Assembly (NCBI RefSeq): GCF_022808865.1
Contig: NZ_JAKZLB010000003.1
Span: forward strand, 439,875-503,874
Length of the DNA stretch: 64,000 nt
Direction: 5' to 3'
DNA from: Geothrix oryzisoli
GTDB taxonomy: Bacteria; Acidobacteriota; Holophagae; Holophagales; Holophagaceae
Shown here: in pieces, positions 1 to 9,325 of the stretch
How the letters are laid out: every line of letters begins with the position of its first letter
How positions within the stretch are numbered: position 1 is the first letter of the stretch
Translations under genes and position numbers: made by a program
The notes under the pieces: generated by a model
Databases searched by the model: none
Told to the model about the DNA's origin: nothing
What the model saw: only the letters and a program-made list of their open reading frames with translations

Positions 1-465
1 CCAATGGACCTCCTGCAGCTTGCCCGCCGCCAGCAGCGAACCCGTGAAGGTGAGGAAGCCCAGCAGGATCTCCGCCACCAGGGCCACCACGATGAAGGTG
101 GTCAGGGCCGCCTCGTTGCGCTGCCCGTAGTAGAGGAAGAACTTCGCCGTGCCCACGAGGCCTGCGGCGAGGCCGCCGAACGCATGGGAGAGCGCCGTCC
201 GCTGGGGCACCGCCGTGAGGGGCACCTGGGCCAGCGGGTAGCCGATGGCCGCGCCCAGGGCGAAGGCGCCGAGGATCCACCAGTAGTGGGTGCCGCCCGT
301 GGCCATCACGCCCGCCAGGGTGCCCGCCACCGCCAGGAGCATGGCCGCCACGCCGGAGAACACGCCCTTGCGGGCCGTCTCGGGATCGCTCATCCAGCGC
401 AGCGACAGGATGAAGAGGGCGGTGGAGACGAGATACAGGAGCTGGACGAGGGTTTCGGCGCTCAC
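1..465 (-). CDS. pntB: NAD(P) transhydrogenase subunit beta, N-terminal part (cut by window edge)
   Basis: This is the first 155 codons of the beta subunit of the proton-translocating NAD(P)+ transhydrogenase, an inner-membrane enzyme that uses the proton gradient to transfer hydride from NADH to NADP+. The reading frame begins at a GTG whose first bases overlap the TGA of the upstream subunit (GTGA arrangement), so the two are probably translationally coupled. The visible part is a run of hydrophobic helices, with the stretch HYWWILGAFALGAAIGYPLA typical of the PntB membrane domain. The NADP(H)-binding domain III lies beyond the window. It is the third gene of a minus-strand operon with the two split alpha subunits. 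Identification rests on family resemblance and context and is strong. Confidence 0.9.
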   Translation of the reverse strand, partial: MSAETLVQLLYLVSTALFILSLRWMSDPETARKGVFSGVAAMLLAVAGTLAGVMATGGTHYWWILGAFALGAAIGYPLAQVPLTAVPQRTALSHAFGGLAAGLVGTAKFFLYYGQRNEAALTTFIVVALVAEILLGFLTFTGSLLAAGKLQEVHW

Positions 466-827
466 TTGGCCACCCCTTCCCGCTTCTTGAACATCTTCAG
501 CATGCGGTCCGTGATGAGGAAGCCGCTGACGATGTTCGTGGTGGAGCAGAAGATGGCCACCAGGCCCAGGGCCGTGATGTAGCCGGGGTAGTCCTTCCCG
601 GCCGATACGATGAGGGCGCCCACCACCGCGATGGCGGAGATGGCGTTGGTGAGGCTCATGAGGGGCGTGTGCAGCAGCCGCGACACGCGCTGGATGACCA
701 TCACGCCGATGAAGGTGGCCAGCATGAAGACGAACAGGGCGCCCATGTAGTCGAGCTGCCCGTGTCCGCCGCCCGCCGCCGGAGCCGGGTGGCCCGGGGT
801 CTCAGTGTGTTCCATCTGCATCATCAC
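462..827 (-). CDS. pntAB: NAD(P) transhydrogenase alpha subunit, membrane part (split PntA)
   Basis: A 121-aa membrane protein corresponding to the C-terminal transmembrane part of transhydrogenase alpha in organisms where PntA is split in two. After a hydrophilic, His/Gly/Pro-rich leader of about 25 residues, three to four hydrophobic helices follow, including the segment MSLTNAISAIAVVGALIVSA, highly characteristic of the PntA domain II. It contributes helices to the proton channel with PntB. A GGAGG-like site precedes a run of three ATG codons, and the first is annotated; the exact start among them is uncertain. The stop overlaps the GTG of pntB. The gap to the soluble alpha subunit upstream is only 22 bp. 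Confidence 0.92.
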   Translation of the reverse strand: MMMQMEHTETPGHPAPAAGGGHGQLDYMGALFVFMLATFIGVMVIQRVSRLLHTPLMSLTNAISAIAVVGALIVSAGKDYPGYITALGLVAIFCSTTNIVSGFLITDRMLKMFKKREGVAK

Positions 828-849
828 GCCGTGCCTCCGTGTCCGTTGA

Positions 850-2001
850 TCAGCCCTGCAGCGCCTTCAGGGTGGGCCCGTGGACCACCTTCCCCTCGTG
901 GGTCACGGCGCAGCCCTTGAGGATGTCGTCGGCCCAGTCGAGGTTGAAGCGCTTGGCCTCCTTGTCCCAGAAGGCCGTCATGAAGTTCAGCAGGTTCCGC
1001 GAGAAGAGCATGCTGGCGTGGGTGGGCACCGTCGCCGGCAGGTTGAGGGGGGCGACGATCGTCACCCCGCCCACCTCCACGGTGCCGCCCAGTTTCGAGA
1101 GCGTGCAGTTGCCGCCGCCGTCGGCCCCGAGGTCGATGATCACCGAGCCGGGCTTCATGCTCCTCACGATGGCCTCGTCGAGCAGCTTGGGCGCGAAGAC
1201 CCCGCCGATGAGGGCCGTGGTGATGACCACATCCACCTGGGCGCAGTGGTCGGCCAGCATCCTGGCCTGCAGGGCCTTGTCCTCCGCCGACAGCTCTGCG
1301 GCGTAGCCGCCGCCAGCGGAGGCGGCCTGCTTGAGGTCGATGCCCACATACTTGCCGCCCACGGATTCGATCTGCTCCTTCACCTCGGGCCGCACGTCCG
1401 TGGCCGTGACGCTGGCGCCGAGCCGCTTGGCGGTGGCGATGGCCTGGAGGCCCGCCACGCCCGCGCCGAGGACGAAGACCTTGGCGGGCAGCGTCGTCCC
1501 CGCGGCGGTCATGAACATGGGGTAGTACTTCGGCAGCTCCAGGGCGCCCAGCAGCGCGCCCTTGTAGCCCACGATGTTGGCCTGGCTGGAGAGGGTGTCC
1601 ATGCTCTGGGCGCGGGTGGTGCGCGGGATGCAGTCCGTGGAGAAGGTCGTGAGGTTCCGGGCCGCCATCCGCTGCACCACATCGAGGTTCCGCGTGGGGA
1701 AGAGGGAGGCCAGCAGCAGCGCCCCGGAAGGGATGAGGTCCACCTCATGGGTACCGTCGGGCCGGGCCTGGGGGGCGTTCACCTTCAGCACGAACTCCGC
1801 CTCGCCCAGGAGCGAGCCCGCGTCCGGGATGACGCTGGCCCCCGCGTCCCGGTAGGCCTGATCCGCGAAGCGCGCGGCGAGGCCCGCACCGGCTTCGACC
1901 GCCACCTCGAGGCCGAGGGCGATCAGCTTCTTGCAAGACTCCGGGTCCAGCGCGACACGGGTCTCGCCCGCCCTGATCTCCTTGGGAACGGCAATCTTCA
2001 T
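850..2001 (-). CDS. pntAA: NAD(P) transhydrogenase alpha subunit, NAD(H)-binding part
   Basis: This 383-aa soluble protein is domain I of the Re/Si-specific transhydrogenase and binds NAD(H). It starts MKIAVPKEIRAGETRVALDP, the classic N-terminus of the alanine dehydrogenase/PNT family. It carries a Rossmann-type GAGVAGLQAIATAKRLGA dinucleotide-binding loop and the mobile-loop region around GGYAAELS. An in-frame ATG lies 8 codons further upstream (2025). The internal ATG at 2001 is preferred because it gives the conserved N-terminus and has a GAGG stretch upstream. First gene of the pntAA-pntAB-pntB operon; together they encode a complete enzyme for NADPH supply. Confidence 0.93.
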   Translation of the reverse strand: MKIAVPKEIRAGETRVALDPESCKKLIALGLEVAVEAGAGLAARFADQAYRDAGASVIPDAGSLLGEAEFVLKVNAPQARPDGTHEVDLIPSGALLLASLFPTRNLDVVQRMAARNLTTFSTDCIPRTTRAQSMDTLSSQANIVGYKGALLGALELPKYYPMFMTAAGTTLPAKVFVLGAGVAGLQAIATAKRLGASVTATDVRPEVKEQIESVGGKYVGIDLKQAASAGGGYAAELSAEDKALQARMLADHCAQVDVVITTALIGGVFAPKLLDEAIVRSMKPGSVIIDLGADGGGNCTLSKLGGTVEVGGVTIVAPLNLPATVPTHASMLFSRNLLNFMTAFWDKEAKRFNLDWADDILKGCAVTHEGKVVHGPTLKALQG

Positions 2002-2175
2002 GGGGGCCTCTGCGTTGAAAAACATGGGGTGGCGGAAACTCTACCATTGATTGGAAAGGATGGCTTTATGATGATTTTTTACGATCCCTGGATCCACTAA
2101 GGCACCTGCGTCCGACCCTGGCACGCGGAAGCGCCTGGAGGGTGGTCCAATGGGCACGGGGGGGGACCGGCGGCG

Positions 2176-2748
2176 ATGGACCATGGCTGGGGACTGGGGG
2201 CGGGCAGCGGACAGGGACCGGCGCTGGCCTACCTGGCGGGCATGGCCGCAGCTCTCTGGCTGCTGAACCAGGCCAAGCGGTCCTTCTGGCTCTTCTCCCT
2301 GCTGGTGCTGCCCGGGACGGTCTGCCACGAGCTCTGCCACTGGGCCGTCGGCCACCTGCTCAACGGCCGCCCCGTCCGCTTCACGGTGCTCCCGCGCCGC
2401 GAGGGCCGCGGCCTGGTGCTCGGGGCCGTCACCCTCTCCAACCTCCGCTGGTACAACGCCTTCTTCATCGGCCTCGCGCCGCTGGCCCTGCTGCCTGCGG
2501 CCTATGGCCTGCTCCGGTGGCGCCTGGGGGACCATCCGGTCCTGGGTTGGCCCGAGGCGGCCATGGTGTTCTTCCTGGCGAACCTGGTCTTCGGCTCGGT
2601 GCCCTCCTGGCAGGACCTCCGGATCGCCGCCCGGTCACCCATCGGCTGGGTGCTGCTGGTGGGCGCGCTGGTGTGGGGGTGGATGCGAGTCGGGAAGACG
2701 CCCGCCCCGGTGCATTCACAGATGTCGCCCAGCCACCAGAAGGCCTGA
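2176..2748 (+). CDS. Small integral membrane protein with HExxH motif (M50-like, function unknown)
   Basis: A 190-aa protein with about four to five hydrophobic segments. The second contains TVCHELCHWAVGHLL, an HELCH (HExxH) motif inside a membrane helix followed by a second His. That placement is seen in site-2-protease-like M50 peptidases and related membrane proteins, but the usual distal NPxDG motif is not visible. The later sequence has SWQDLRIAARSPIG, where the Asp could be a third ligand. No specific family is recognised, so the proteolytic role is only a possibility. The gene stands alone on the plus strand and its last 33 bp overlap tail-to-tail with the protoporphyrinogen oxidase gene. 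The start has no strong ribosome-binding site. Confidence 0.65.
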   Translation: MDHGWGLGAGSGQGPALAYLAGMAAALWLLNQAKRSFWLFSLLVLPGTVCHELCHWAVGHLLNGRPVRFTVLPRREGRGLVLGAVTLSNLRWYNAFFIGLAPLALLPAAYGLLRWRLGDHPVLGWPEAAMVFFLANLVFGSVPSWQDLRIAARSPIGWVLLVGALVWGWMRVGKTPAPVHSQMSPSHQKA

Positions 2749-4068
2749 GGCCGATTCCGCCCACGCCGCGATGCCCTCGGCCAGATCGGGGATTCCCGGG
2801 CCAAACCGCGCGGCGCCCAGCCAATGCAGGCCTGGGGGCAGGTCCGCCTCCAAGCGCGCCACCCGGGCGCCATGACCCGGCTCCAGCAGCGGGAAGGCGC
2901 CCGGGCAAGCTTCCTCTCGCACCTGCACCGCCTCCCCCAGCTCCGGCAGCCAGCGGCGGAGTTCCCGGAAGAGGCCCGGCCAGGCCTCCAGCGCGGGCGC
3001 CACCGGATAGGCCCCGCCCACGTAGGCCCGGAGCTGGAGCAGGCCCGGCACGCCGCGGGGATCGTCCGCCGCGAAGGAAACGGCCCCCAGGAGTCCATGG
3101 CCCTCCGGTGGATGGAGGAGCAGGCCGATCCCGCGCTCCCAGCCTGGGACCATGGCGTGGCGGCTGTGCCAGACGCGGAGATCCAGGCGGGGGATGGCCC
3201 CCAGGATCCGGCTCGCCTCGGGCGCCAGCGGTCGCAGCAGCTCCGCCGCCACCTGGGCCGGGAGGGCCAGCACCACGGCCGCCGCCTCGCGGACGGGGCC
3301 CTCGCCATGGACCCGCCATCCCCCTTCCGGCCGGCGCTCCAGGGTCCGGACGGGCCGCCGGGTGATCACGCACCCAAGGCGTTCCGCGAGGGCCCGCGCC
3401 AAGGCGCCCGTGCCGCCCACCGGGAGGCGCGTGCGGGCCGGACCCGCCCGCAGGCTGCCGAGGAGGAGCCCCCCCCGGGCCTCCAGGCGCTGCAGGCGCG
3501 GCAGCGCCTCCAGGCCGAGGCATTCCGGTGGCGCCGCCAGCACCCCCGCCACCATCGCCGGCAGCAGCTCCCGGGCGAAGCCCGCCCCCAGGCGCCGGGC
3601 GAAGAACGTCTGGAGGGTCTCATCCGGCGTGGTTCCCTTCGGGATGAAGGGCTCCGCCAGCAGCCGCAGCTTTCCGGCGAGCCCGAGCCCAGGTGTACGC
3701 AGCAGTCCCGACAGTGTCGCCGGGCTGGGCCCCCGCCGGCCGGCCCTGCCCAGCCAGCGGGGGCCCTTCGGTTGGGGGGGGCGCAGGTCGAGGGCCAGGT
3801 CGCGCAGCAGGCGGTCCACGGCGCTGTCCCGGTTGACCAGAAGCCCCTGGGGGCCCCGCTCCAGGTAGCCCCCTTCGCCGGCCGGCCCCGGCCAGGGCAG
3901 CGTCTGCGCCCAACCGCCCGGGGCGTCGGAGGCCTCCCAGACTTCGACCGGGCAGCCGCGCTGGCGCAGATGCCACGCCGCCAGGAGGCCGGAGATGCCG
4001 CCCCCCAGGACGATGATGCGCGCGCTGTCCCTGTTCCCGTCCACACCACCCCGCGGCCCGCCCGCCAT
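2716..4068 (-). CDS. hemG: Protoporphyrinogen/coproporphyrinogen oxidase (FAD-dependent)
   Basis: A 450-aa FAD-dependent amine-oxidase-fold protein. Residues about 17-45 give the dinucleotide-binding signature IIVLGGGISGLLAAWHLRQ followed by the acidic residue closing the beta-alpha-beta unit (VEVWEASDAPGG). The segment GYLERGPQGLLVN is typical of the oxygen-dependent HemY/HemG type of protoporphyrinogen oxidase, which oxidises protoporphyrinogen IX (or coproporphyrinogen III) to the porphyrin in heme synthesis. The C-terminus (GIPDLAEGIAAWAESA) is also family-like. No other heme gene is adjacent, so the pathway assignment comes from the protein alone; a carotenoid or other amine oxidase is a weaker alternative. 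The symbol follows common usage for the enzyme. Confidence 0.78.
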   Translation of the reverse strand: MAGGPRGGVDGNRDSARIIVLGGGISGLLAAWHLRQRGCPVEVWEASDAPGGWAQTLPWPGPAGEGGYLERGPQGLLVNRDSAVDRLLRDLALDLRPPQPKGPRWLGRAGRRGPSPATLSGLLRTPGLGLAGKLRLLAEPFIPKGTTPDETLQTFFARRLGAGFARELLPAMVAGVLAAPPECLGLEALPRLQRLEARGGLLLGSLRAGPARTRLPVGGTGALARALAERLGCVITRRPVRTLERRPEGGWRVHGEGPVREAAAVVLALPAQVAAELLRPLAPEASRILGAIPRLDLRVWHSRHAMVPGWERGIGLLLHPPEGHGLLGAVSFAADDPRGVPGLLQLRAYVGGAYPVAPALEAWPGLFRELRRWLPELGEAVQVREEACPGAFPLLEPGHGARVARLEADLPPGLHWLGAARFGPGIPDLAEGIAAWAESASGLLVAGRHL

Positions 4069-4215
4069 CGCCCCACCCCGGGAGCATGGGCATCGCCAGC
4101 CCGACTATATCGGGGGCCTGCGCCGATCCACCTCAAAACGAAGGAAGGGGTCGGCGCCGGCAGGACCCCGCCCAGGCGTAGCCGAGCCTGCCGAGATGGT
4201 GGGCCTTTGCGGCCC

Positions 4216-4446
4216 TCACCGCCACCACAGGAGCAATCCCGCCGGTAGGGCGAGCAGCCACCCGCAGCCCTTGAGGCCGAAGGTGGTGCGGTGGTAGACA
4301 CGGTTGTAGGCGGCCTTGCGCGGGTTGGTGAGCCAGCCCCAGCCGCGGGGGGCCTTGAGGCCCAGGCTCTGGCGGACCCAGCGGGGCGGGCTGGTGCGGG
4401 CCGCCATGCGCTTCTTGAGAGAGGGGATGCGGAGGCCGATCTTCAT
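4216..4446 (-). CDS. Conserved 76-aa basic protein with C-terminal hydrophobic tail, unknown function
   Basis: A 76-aa protein beginning MKIGLRIPSLKKRMAAR. The start at 4446 is chosen because AGGAG stands five bases before the ATG; a longer frame from 4497 has no such support. The first 55 residues are strongly basic with several Pro/Gly turns, including a NPRKAAYNRVYHRTTFG stretch, and the last 20 are hydrophobic (GWLLALPAGLLLWWR). I recall similar short proteins with an N-terminal xKPSLKKxxxART pattern in other bacteria, usually annotated only as hypothetical, so this is probably a real conserved family. The function is unknown; membrane-tethered nucleic-acid or protein binding would fit the charge. 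Confidence 0.6.
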   Translation of the reverse strand: MKIGLRIPSLKKRMAARTSPPRWVRQSLGLKAPRGWGWLTNPRKAAYNRVYHRTTFGLKGCGWLLALPAGLLLWWR

Positions 4447-4526
4447 GGAATCTCCTGGTCGACAGCCTGCGCCCTTCCGTTGGACAAGGGCTGTCATCCG
4501 GTGGGTGCTGGTGGTCCGGGCCCTGA

Positions 4527-4562
4527 CATGAATCGGGCCCGGTTGCCCGGGCCCGATTCATG
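4527..4562. terminator. Perfect 16-bp hairpin between M16 gene and small protein
   Basis: The arms CATGAATCGGGCCCGG and CCGGGCCCGATTCATG are perfect inverted repeats separated by TTGC. It lies 18 bp after the stop of the minus-strand M16 gene and so probably terminates that transcript. There is no long T run on either side, so it could instead be an mRNA-stabilising or intrinsic U-less terminator. Confidence 0.6.
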
Positions 4563-4579
4563 CTGTTTCAGGCCGGGCC

Positions 4580-5995
4580 TCAGTTCTTGAGGATCTGCAC
4601 CGGGCCGAACTGTTCGAGCTCGGCCTTGGCCTTGGCCTCATCCCCGACCACGACGACGGTCTGGTCCTTCGAGGCGAAATAGGTGCGGCCGATGCGCCGG
4701 ACCTCCTCGGCCTTCACGGCGTTGACCTTGGGAATGAACTCGGAAAGGGCCTCGGGCTTCTGGCCGTTCACCCAGTAGGTGGCGAGGGTTCCGGTCAGGG
4801 CCCGAAGCATCTGGTTCTGGAACAGGTACGTTCCACCCATGTAGCGCTTGGCGCTCTGGAGCTCGGCTTCGCCCACGGGGGTGGTGCCCATGCGATCCAT
4901 CTCGTAGAAGATCTCCATGAGGCTCGCGGCGGTCACCTCGGTGCGGACGTCCGCCCGCACCTGGTAGCTTCCCCCCACCTGCATCCCGGCGGCCCGGGCC
5001 CCGGGGGAATAGGTGTAGCCCTTGTCCTCGCGGATGTTCTTGACGATCCGGCTGCCGAAGGAGCCGCCCAGGATGGTGTTGGCCAGCTGCATCGGGATGT
5101 AGTCCGGGTGCGTGGCCGACAGGGCAGGGCGCCCGACCCGAAGGGTGGACTGCACGGAGCCGGGACGGGGGAGCAGCAGGAACTGGTGGGCTGCTGTCGC
5201 CGGGGCTTCCTTGAGCGGCTTCAGGGCCTCTCCCGTCACCTTCCAGTCGCCGAGGGCGGCGGTGATCAGCTTGAGGGTGGCGGCTTCCTGGAGATCACCG
5301 CTGATCACGAGCACCGCCTGGTTCGGCTGGAACCTCGCGGCGTGGAGGGCGCGGAGGGACTCGGGGGTCGTGGCCTTCACCACCTGGGGGGCGATGGAGG
5401 TGAAGCGGTAGGGATGGTCGCCGAAAATGGCCGTGTTGAAGGCCCGGTTGGCCTTGAAGGCCGGTTGGGCCTCCTGGGCCAGCAGGCCCTGCAGGGTGTT
5501 GGCCTTGGCGAGCTCGACCTCCTTCTCCGGGAAATTCGGGTGCCGCGTGACATCGGCCAGGAGGTTGATGAGCGTCGGCAGGCCCGTGCTCAGGCAGGAA
5601 CCCTGGACGAACACCGCATCGGCCGAGGCGAAGGCGCCGAGCTCTCCTCCGATGGTCTGGAGTTCCTCGGCGATCTGCTGGGAGGTCCGGGTGGCGGTCC
5701 CCTCGTTCAGCAGACCGGCCATGAAGCCCGTGATCCCCTGGCGATCCGCGGCGTCATGGGCATTGCCGCCCCGGACGGCCAGGTAGGCGGAGACCTTGGG
5801 GAACCCCGGACGGTTCACCAGCCAGACGGCGAGCCCGTTCGGGAGGGTCCGCTGGGTGATGTTCAGGGCCGGAATGGCGCGGTCGGCGCCGTAGGGCGGC
5901 AGGTCCTTGGGAAGGGGCACTTCCGCGGCGGCGGCGGCCAGGGGGAGCGCGCTGACGGTCAGCAGCAGGGTGAGGGCGTGGCGAGTGGGGGTCAT
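4580..5995 (-). CDS. M16 family peptidase-like subunit, zinc site absent
   Basis: A 471-aa exported protein of the pitrilysin/M16 fold. The signal peptide is at residues 1 to about 24 (ALTLLLTVSALPLAAAAAE). The N-terminal M16 region starts at TLPNGLAVWLVNRPGF, but the place where active members have HxxEH reads GFMAGLLNEGT, so no zinc site is present. It is therefore probably the non-catalytic partner of the gene just upstream, as in heterodimeric M16B enzymes. The start at 5995 is preferred over 5999-6001: GAGGAG abuts the upper ATG but lies six bases before this one. It is 10 bp downstream of the catalytic M16 gene and clearly co-transcribed. Location is periplasmic or outer-membrane associated. 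Confidence 0.88.
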   Translation of the reverse strand: MTPTRHALTLLLTVSALPLAAAAAEVPLPKDLPPYGADRAIPALNITQRTLPNGLAVWLVNRPGFPKVSAYLAVRGGNAHDAADRQGITGFMAGLLNEGTATRTSQQIAEELQTIGGELGAFASADAVFVQGSCLSTGLPTLINLLADVTRHPNFPEKEVELAKANTLQGLLAQEAQPAFKANRAFNTAIFGDHPYRFTSIAPQVVKATTPESLRALHAARFQPNQAVLVISGDLQEAATLKLITAALGDWKVTGEALKPLKEAPATAAHQFLLLPRPGSVQSTLRVGRPALSATHPDYIPMQLANTILGGSFGSRIVKNIREDKGYTYSPGARAAGMQVGGSYQVRADVRTEVTAASLMEIFYEMDRMGTTPVGEAELQSAKRYMGGTYLFQNQMLRALTGTLATYWVNGQKPEALSEFIPKVNAVKAEEVRRIGRTYFASKDQTVVVVGDEAKAKAELEQFGPVQILKN

Positions 5996-6005
5996 GTCCA
6001 TCTCC

Positions 6006-7367
6006 TCAGGGCTTGGCCGCGGCGGTGTGGTAATCGATGACGGTGCGGTTGGGGCGGGTCAGGTAGGTGGCGGCGACCCGCTTGAGGTCATCCACGGTCA
6101 CGCCTTCGATGAGCCGGGGGATCTCGTTGAGGTGGGCGGCGCTGCCCCACAGGGCCTGGGCCTTGGCCAGGGAATCCGCCCGCGAGAGGGGGATCTCCAG
6201 GCCGGAATAGAAGTCGGCGACCATCTTGGTCTTGGTCCGCTCCAGCTCGGCGGGCGTCACGCCCTGGGTGGCGACGGCGGCGATGATCTCGTCCAGGGCG
6301 GCGAGCACCTTGTCGGCGTCCGCGTTGGGCTTGTAGAGCGAGAACAGGCTGAACAGGGTCTGCCCGTCATAGTCCCAGGCGCCGCCCAGGGGGAAGTTCA
6401 GCCCTCCGCTCGCGTTCAGCAGCAGCGCCTTCCCCTTCACGAGGCCGAGGTAGATCCGGGAGGCATCCCCGCCGATGAGCAGCTCGGCCAGGACTGCGGC
6501 CGGAGCGTGGTCCTTGCTTCCCCGCGCGGGCATCTTCCAGCCCACGGCCACGGCGGGAACCCGGGCCAGGGCATCCGTCTTGACCAGGCGGATTTCAGCC
6601 GTGTTCAGGGGCTCTTTGAGGTCCGGCAGGGCGGGCTTGGGTTTCCCGGGGATGTGGCCGAAGTACTTTTCGACCAGGGCGAAGACCTCGGCGGGCTTGA
6701 CGTCACCGGCGATGCCCAGCACGGCGTTGCTGGGGGTGTAGTAGGACCCGTGGAACGCCTGGACGTCCTTCAGATCCGCATGGTCCAGATCCTCGAACGA
6801 GCCGTACCCGTCATGGTTGTTCTCCCAGCGGGTGTAGGCGGCCGCGGGCAGGTCCAGCCAGAAGGTGCCGTAGGGCTGGTTCTTGACGTTGACGCGGATC
6901 TCCTCCTTCACCACCTCCTGCTGGTTCTTGAGGTTCTGGGGGGAGAAGTCCAGGGCCTTGAGGCGATCCGCCTCCAGCCAGAGGATGGGCTCCAGGGCCG
7001 AGACCGGGGCGGACTCGATGTAGTTGGTGTAGTCGTAGCGGGTGGAGCCGTTGTTGAGGCCCCCTCCTCCCTGGATCACGCGATCGAACACGCCCTTGGG
7101 GGCGACGGGCGTCCCCTGGAACATCATGTGTTCGAAGAGGTGGGCGAAGCCGGTGCGCCCCTTGGGCTCCAGCCGCATCCCCACCCGATAGACCACGCTC
7201 ACCCCCACCGTCGGCAGGGAGTGGTCCTCCGAGACCACCACGGTCAGGCCGTTGGGCAGAGTCTTCACCTCGATGGGCAGCCGCCAGGCCGGTCGCTTGG
7301 CGGGTCCTGCCGGGCCAGCCAGCAAGGCTGCCCCTAGGGTGAAGGCGGTTAATGACCTGAATCGCAT
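6006..7367 (-). CDS. Secreted M16 family zinc metallopeptidase (catalytic subunit)
   Basis: A 453-aa exported peptidase. After an N-terminal signal peptide (FTLGAALLAGPAGPA) the M16 domain begins at KTLPNGLTVVV. Residues H76 and H80 with E79 form the inverted zinc motif in FAHLFEHMMF, and the downstream Glu of VVKEEIRVNV would complete the site. A second M16 domain follows from about residue 200 (DVKPAEVFALVEKYFG). AGGAG stands seven bases before the ATG. It is followed at once by the zinc-less M16 gene, giving the usual catalytic/non-catalytic pair that clips short peptides in the periplasm. It lies 120 bp downstream of a LytTR regulator in the same orientation. M16 pairs sometimes mature peptide natural products, but a housekeeping peptide-degrading role is equally possible. 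Confidence 0.93.
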   Translation of the reverse strand: MRFRSLTAFTLGAALLAGPAGPAKRPAWRLPIEVKTLPNGLTVVVSEDHSLPTVGVSVVYRVGMRLEPKGRTGFAHLFEHMMFQGTPVAPKGVFDRVIQGGGGLNNGSTRYDYTNYIESAPVSALEPILWLEADRLKALDFSPQNLKNQQEVVKEEIRVNVKNQPYGTFWLDLPAAAYTRWENNHDGYGSFEDLDHADLKDVQAFHGSYYTPSNAVLGIAGDVKPAEVFALVEKYFGHIPGKPKPALPDLKEPLNTAEIRLVKTDALARVPAVAVGWKMPARGSKDHAPAAVLAELLIGGDASRIYLGLVKGKALLLNASGGLNFPLGGAWDYDGQTLFSLFSLYKPNADADKVLAALDEIIAAVATQGVTPAELERTKTKMVADFYSGLEIPLSRADSLAKAQALWGSAAHLNEIPRLIEGVTVDDLKRVAATYLTRPNRTVIDYHTAAAKP

Positions 7368-7487
7368 TGATGGCTCCTGAGAAAGAAACGGGGTGAGACC
7401 CGTTTTGATGATGCATGGGTGAGGTTCCCCACCACCATACCTGCATCCCCCTCCCGTCTGGAAGGCGAACTCAGGGAACCGGGCCCT

Positions 7488-8199
<712 letters not shown>

Positions 8200-8228
<29 letters not shown>

Positions 8229-9288
8229 GGCTGAATTCTACTTGGGTTGCCTCGAATCGAATGCCGGCGAGCGTGCCCTGACCGGAGGGGCCGATGGATA
8301 GCTGGGCGCCGTTGCCGAAGTGCAAGGCCAACCGCGAGCGCAGGTTCTTCACCCCGATGCCGCTTCTGTTGCCATTGATCGGATAGGGTTGCCCGGAATT
8401 CCAGACTTCCAGGAAGATCGCCCCATCCTTGGCCCGGGCCCGGAGGACCAGGTCGCCACCGGGAATGCTGGGGGCGATGCCATGCTTGATGGCATTTTCC
8501 ACCAGGGGCTGGAGGAGCAGGGGAGGGACCTCGATCGAGTCCAGACCTTCGTCCCACTCCCAGGTGACCCGGAGCCGGTTCCCCAGCCGGATGGACTCGA
8601 GAGCCAGGTAGTCCGCCACGATCTTGCGCTCTTCCCTTAGAGGCAGGCGCACGTGTTCAGAAGCCACGAGGATGCGCCGGAGCAGGTCGGAAAGGTGCCG
8701 GATGGCCGTCTCGGCGGCCCTGGCGTCCTTGTGGACGAGCTCGGCCAGGCCATTGAGCGCATTGAACAGCACATGCGGATGGATCTGGCTCTGGAGCAGC
8801 CGGTTCTTGGCGATCTGGGCCTCCGCCTGGGAGGCCTCCCGGAGCTCTTCTGAGCGGGCCCTCGCCGCGACGAGCCCTCCGACGACCATCATGGCTGGCC
8901 CCACAAGCGAGGTGTAGATGCGGATGGTTTTGCCCAAGCTGAAATTGGAACTTTCATGGGCGAGTATCCAGACGTCGATAAGTGGAAGACACGCTGAGAT
9001 CAATTCACAGACGAAGACCGAAAGGACGAGTCCCAGAATGAAACCCCAAGGTGAGGGGAACCGCTGTGACAGGATCCAGGGTAGGGGGGCCAGGAAGCCG
9101 AACGCGCCAAGGTGGGTAAGAGGCGAGGAAAAGGCACTGACCCAAATCCATCCTGACCCGAGGCGGTGGCTGGACCACTGTTCGTAAAGGATGAGCAAGA
9201 GCCAGAGGCCGTAACAGACCCCAATGGACCGCCAATTCTTAGCCAGCGGGAACCAAGAAGTCCGAGGGTTCGCCGAGTCTCGAGCCAT
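8200..9288 (-). CDS. LytS-type sensor histidine kinase
   Basis: A 362-aa membrane sensor kinase. About four transmembrane helices (residues 22-140) are followed by a short coiled coil (EELREASQAEAQIAKNRL), the His-kinase box QIHPHVLFNALNGL with probable phosphoacceptor H172, and an ATPase domain with PPLLLQPLVENAIKHG and GIGVKNLRSRL. The sensor part has no recognisable extracellular domain, as in kinases that sense membrane or peptide signals. The start at 9288 leaves 37 bp after the small peptide gene. An in-frame ATG at 9375 would extend it by 29 polar residues into that gene and has no better ribosome-binding site. It pairs with the overlapping LytTR regulator. Confidence 0.9.
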
Positions 9289-9325
9289 ATCTGTTTCAGA
9301 GTCGGCGAACCCGGGCCAGTCGGCA

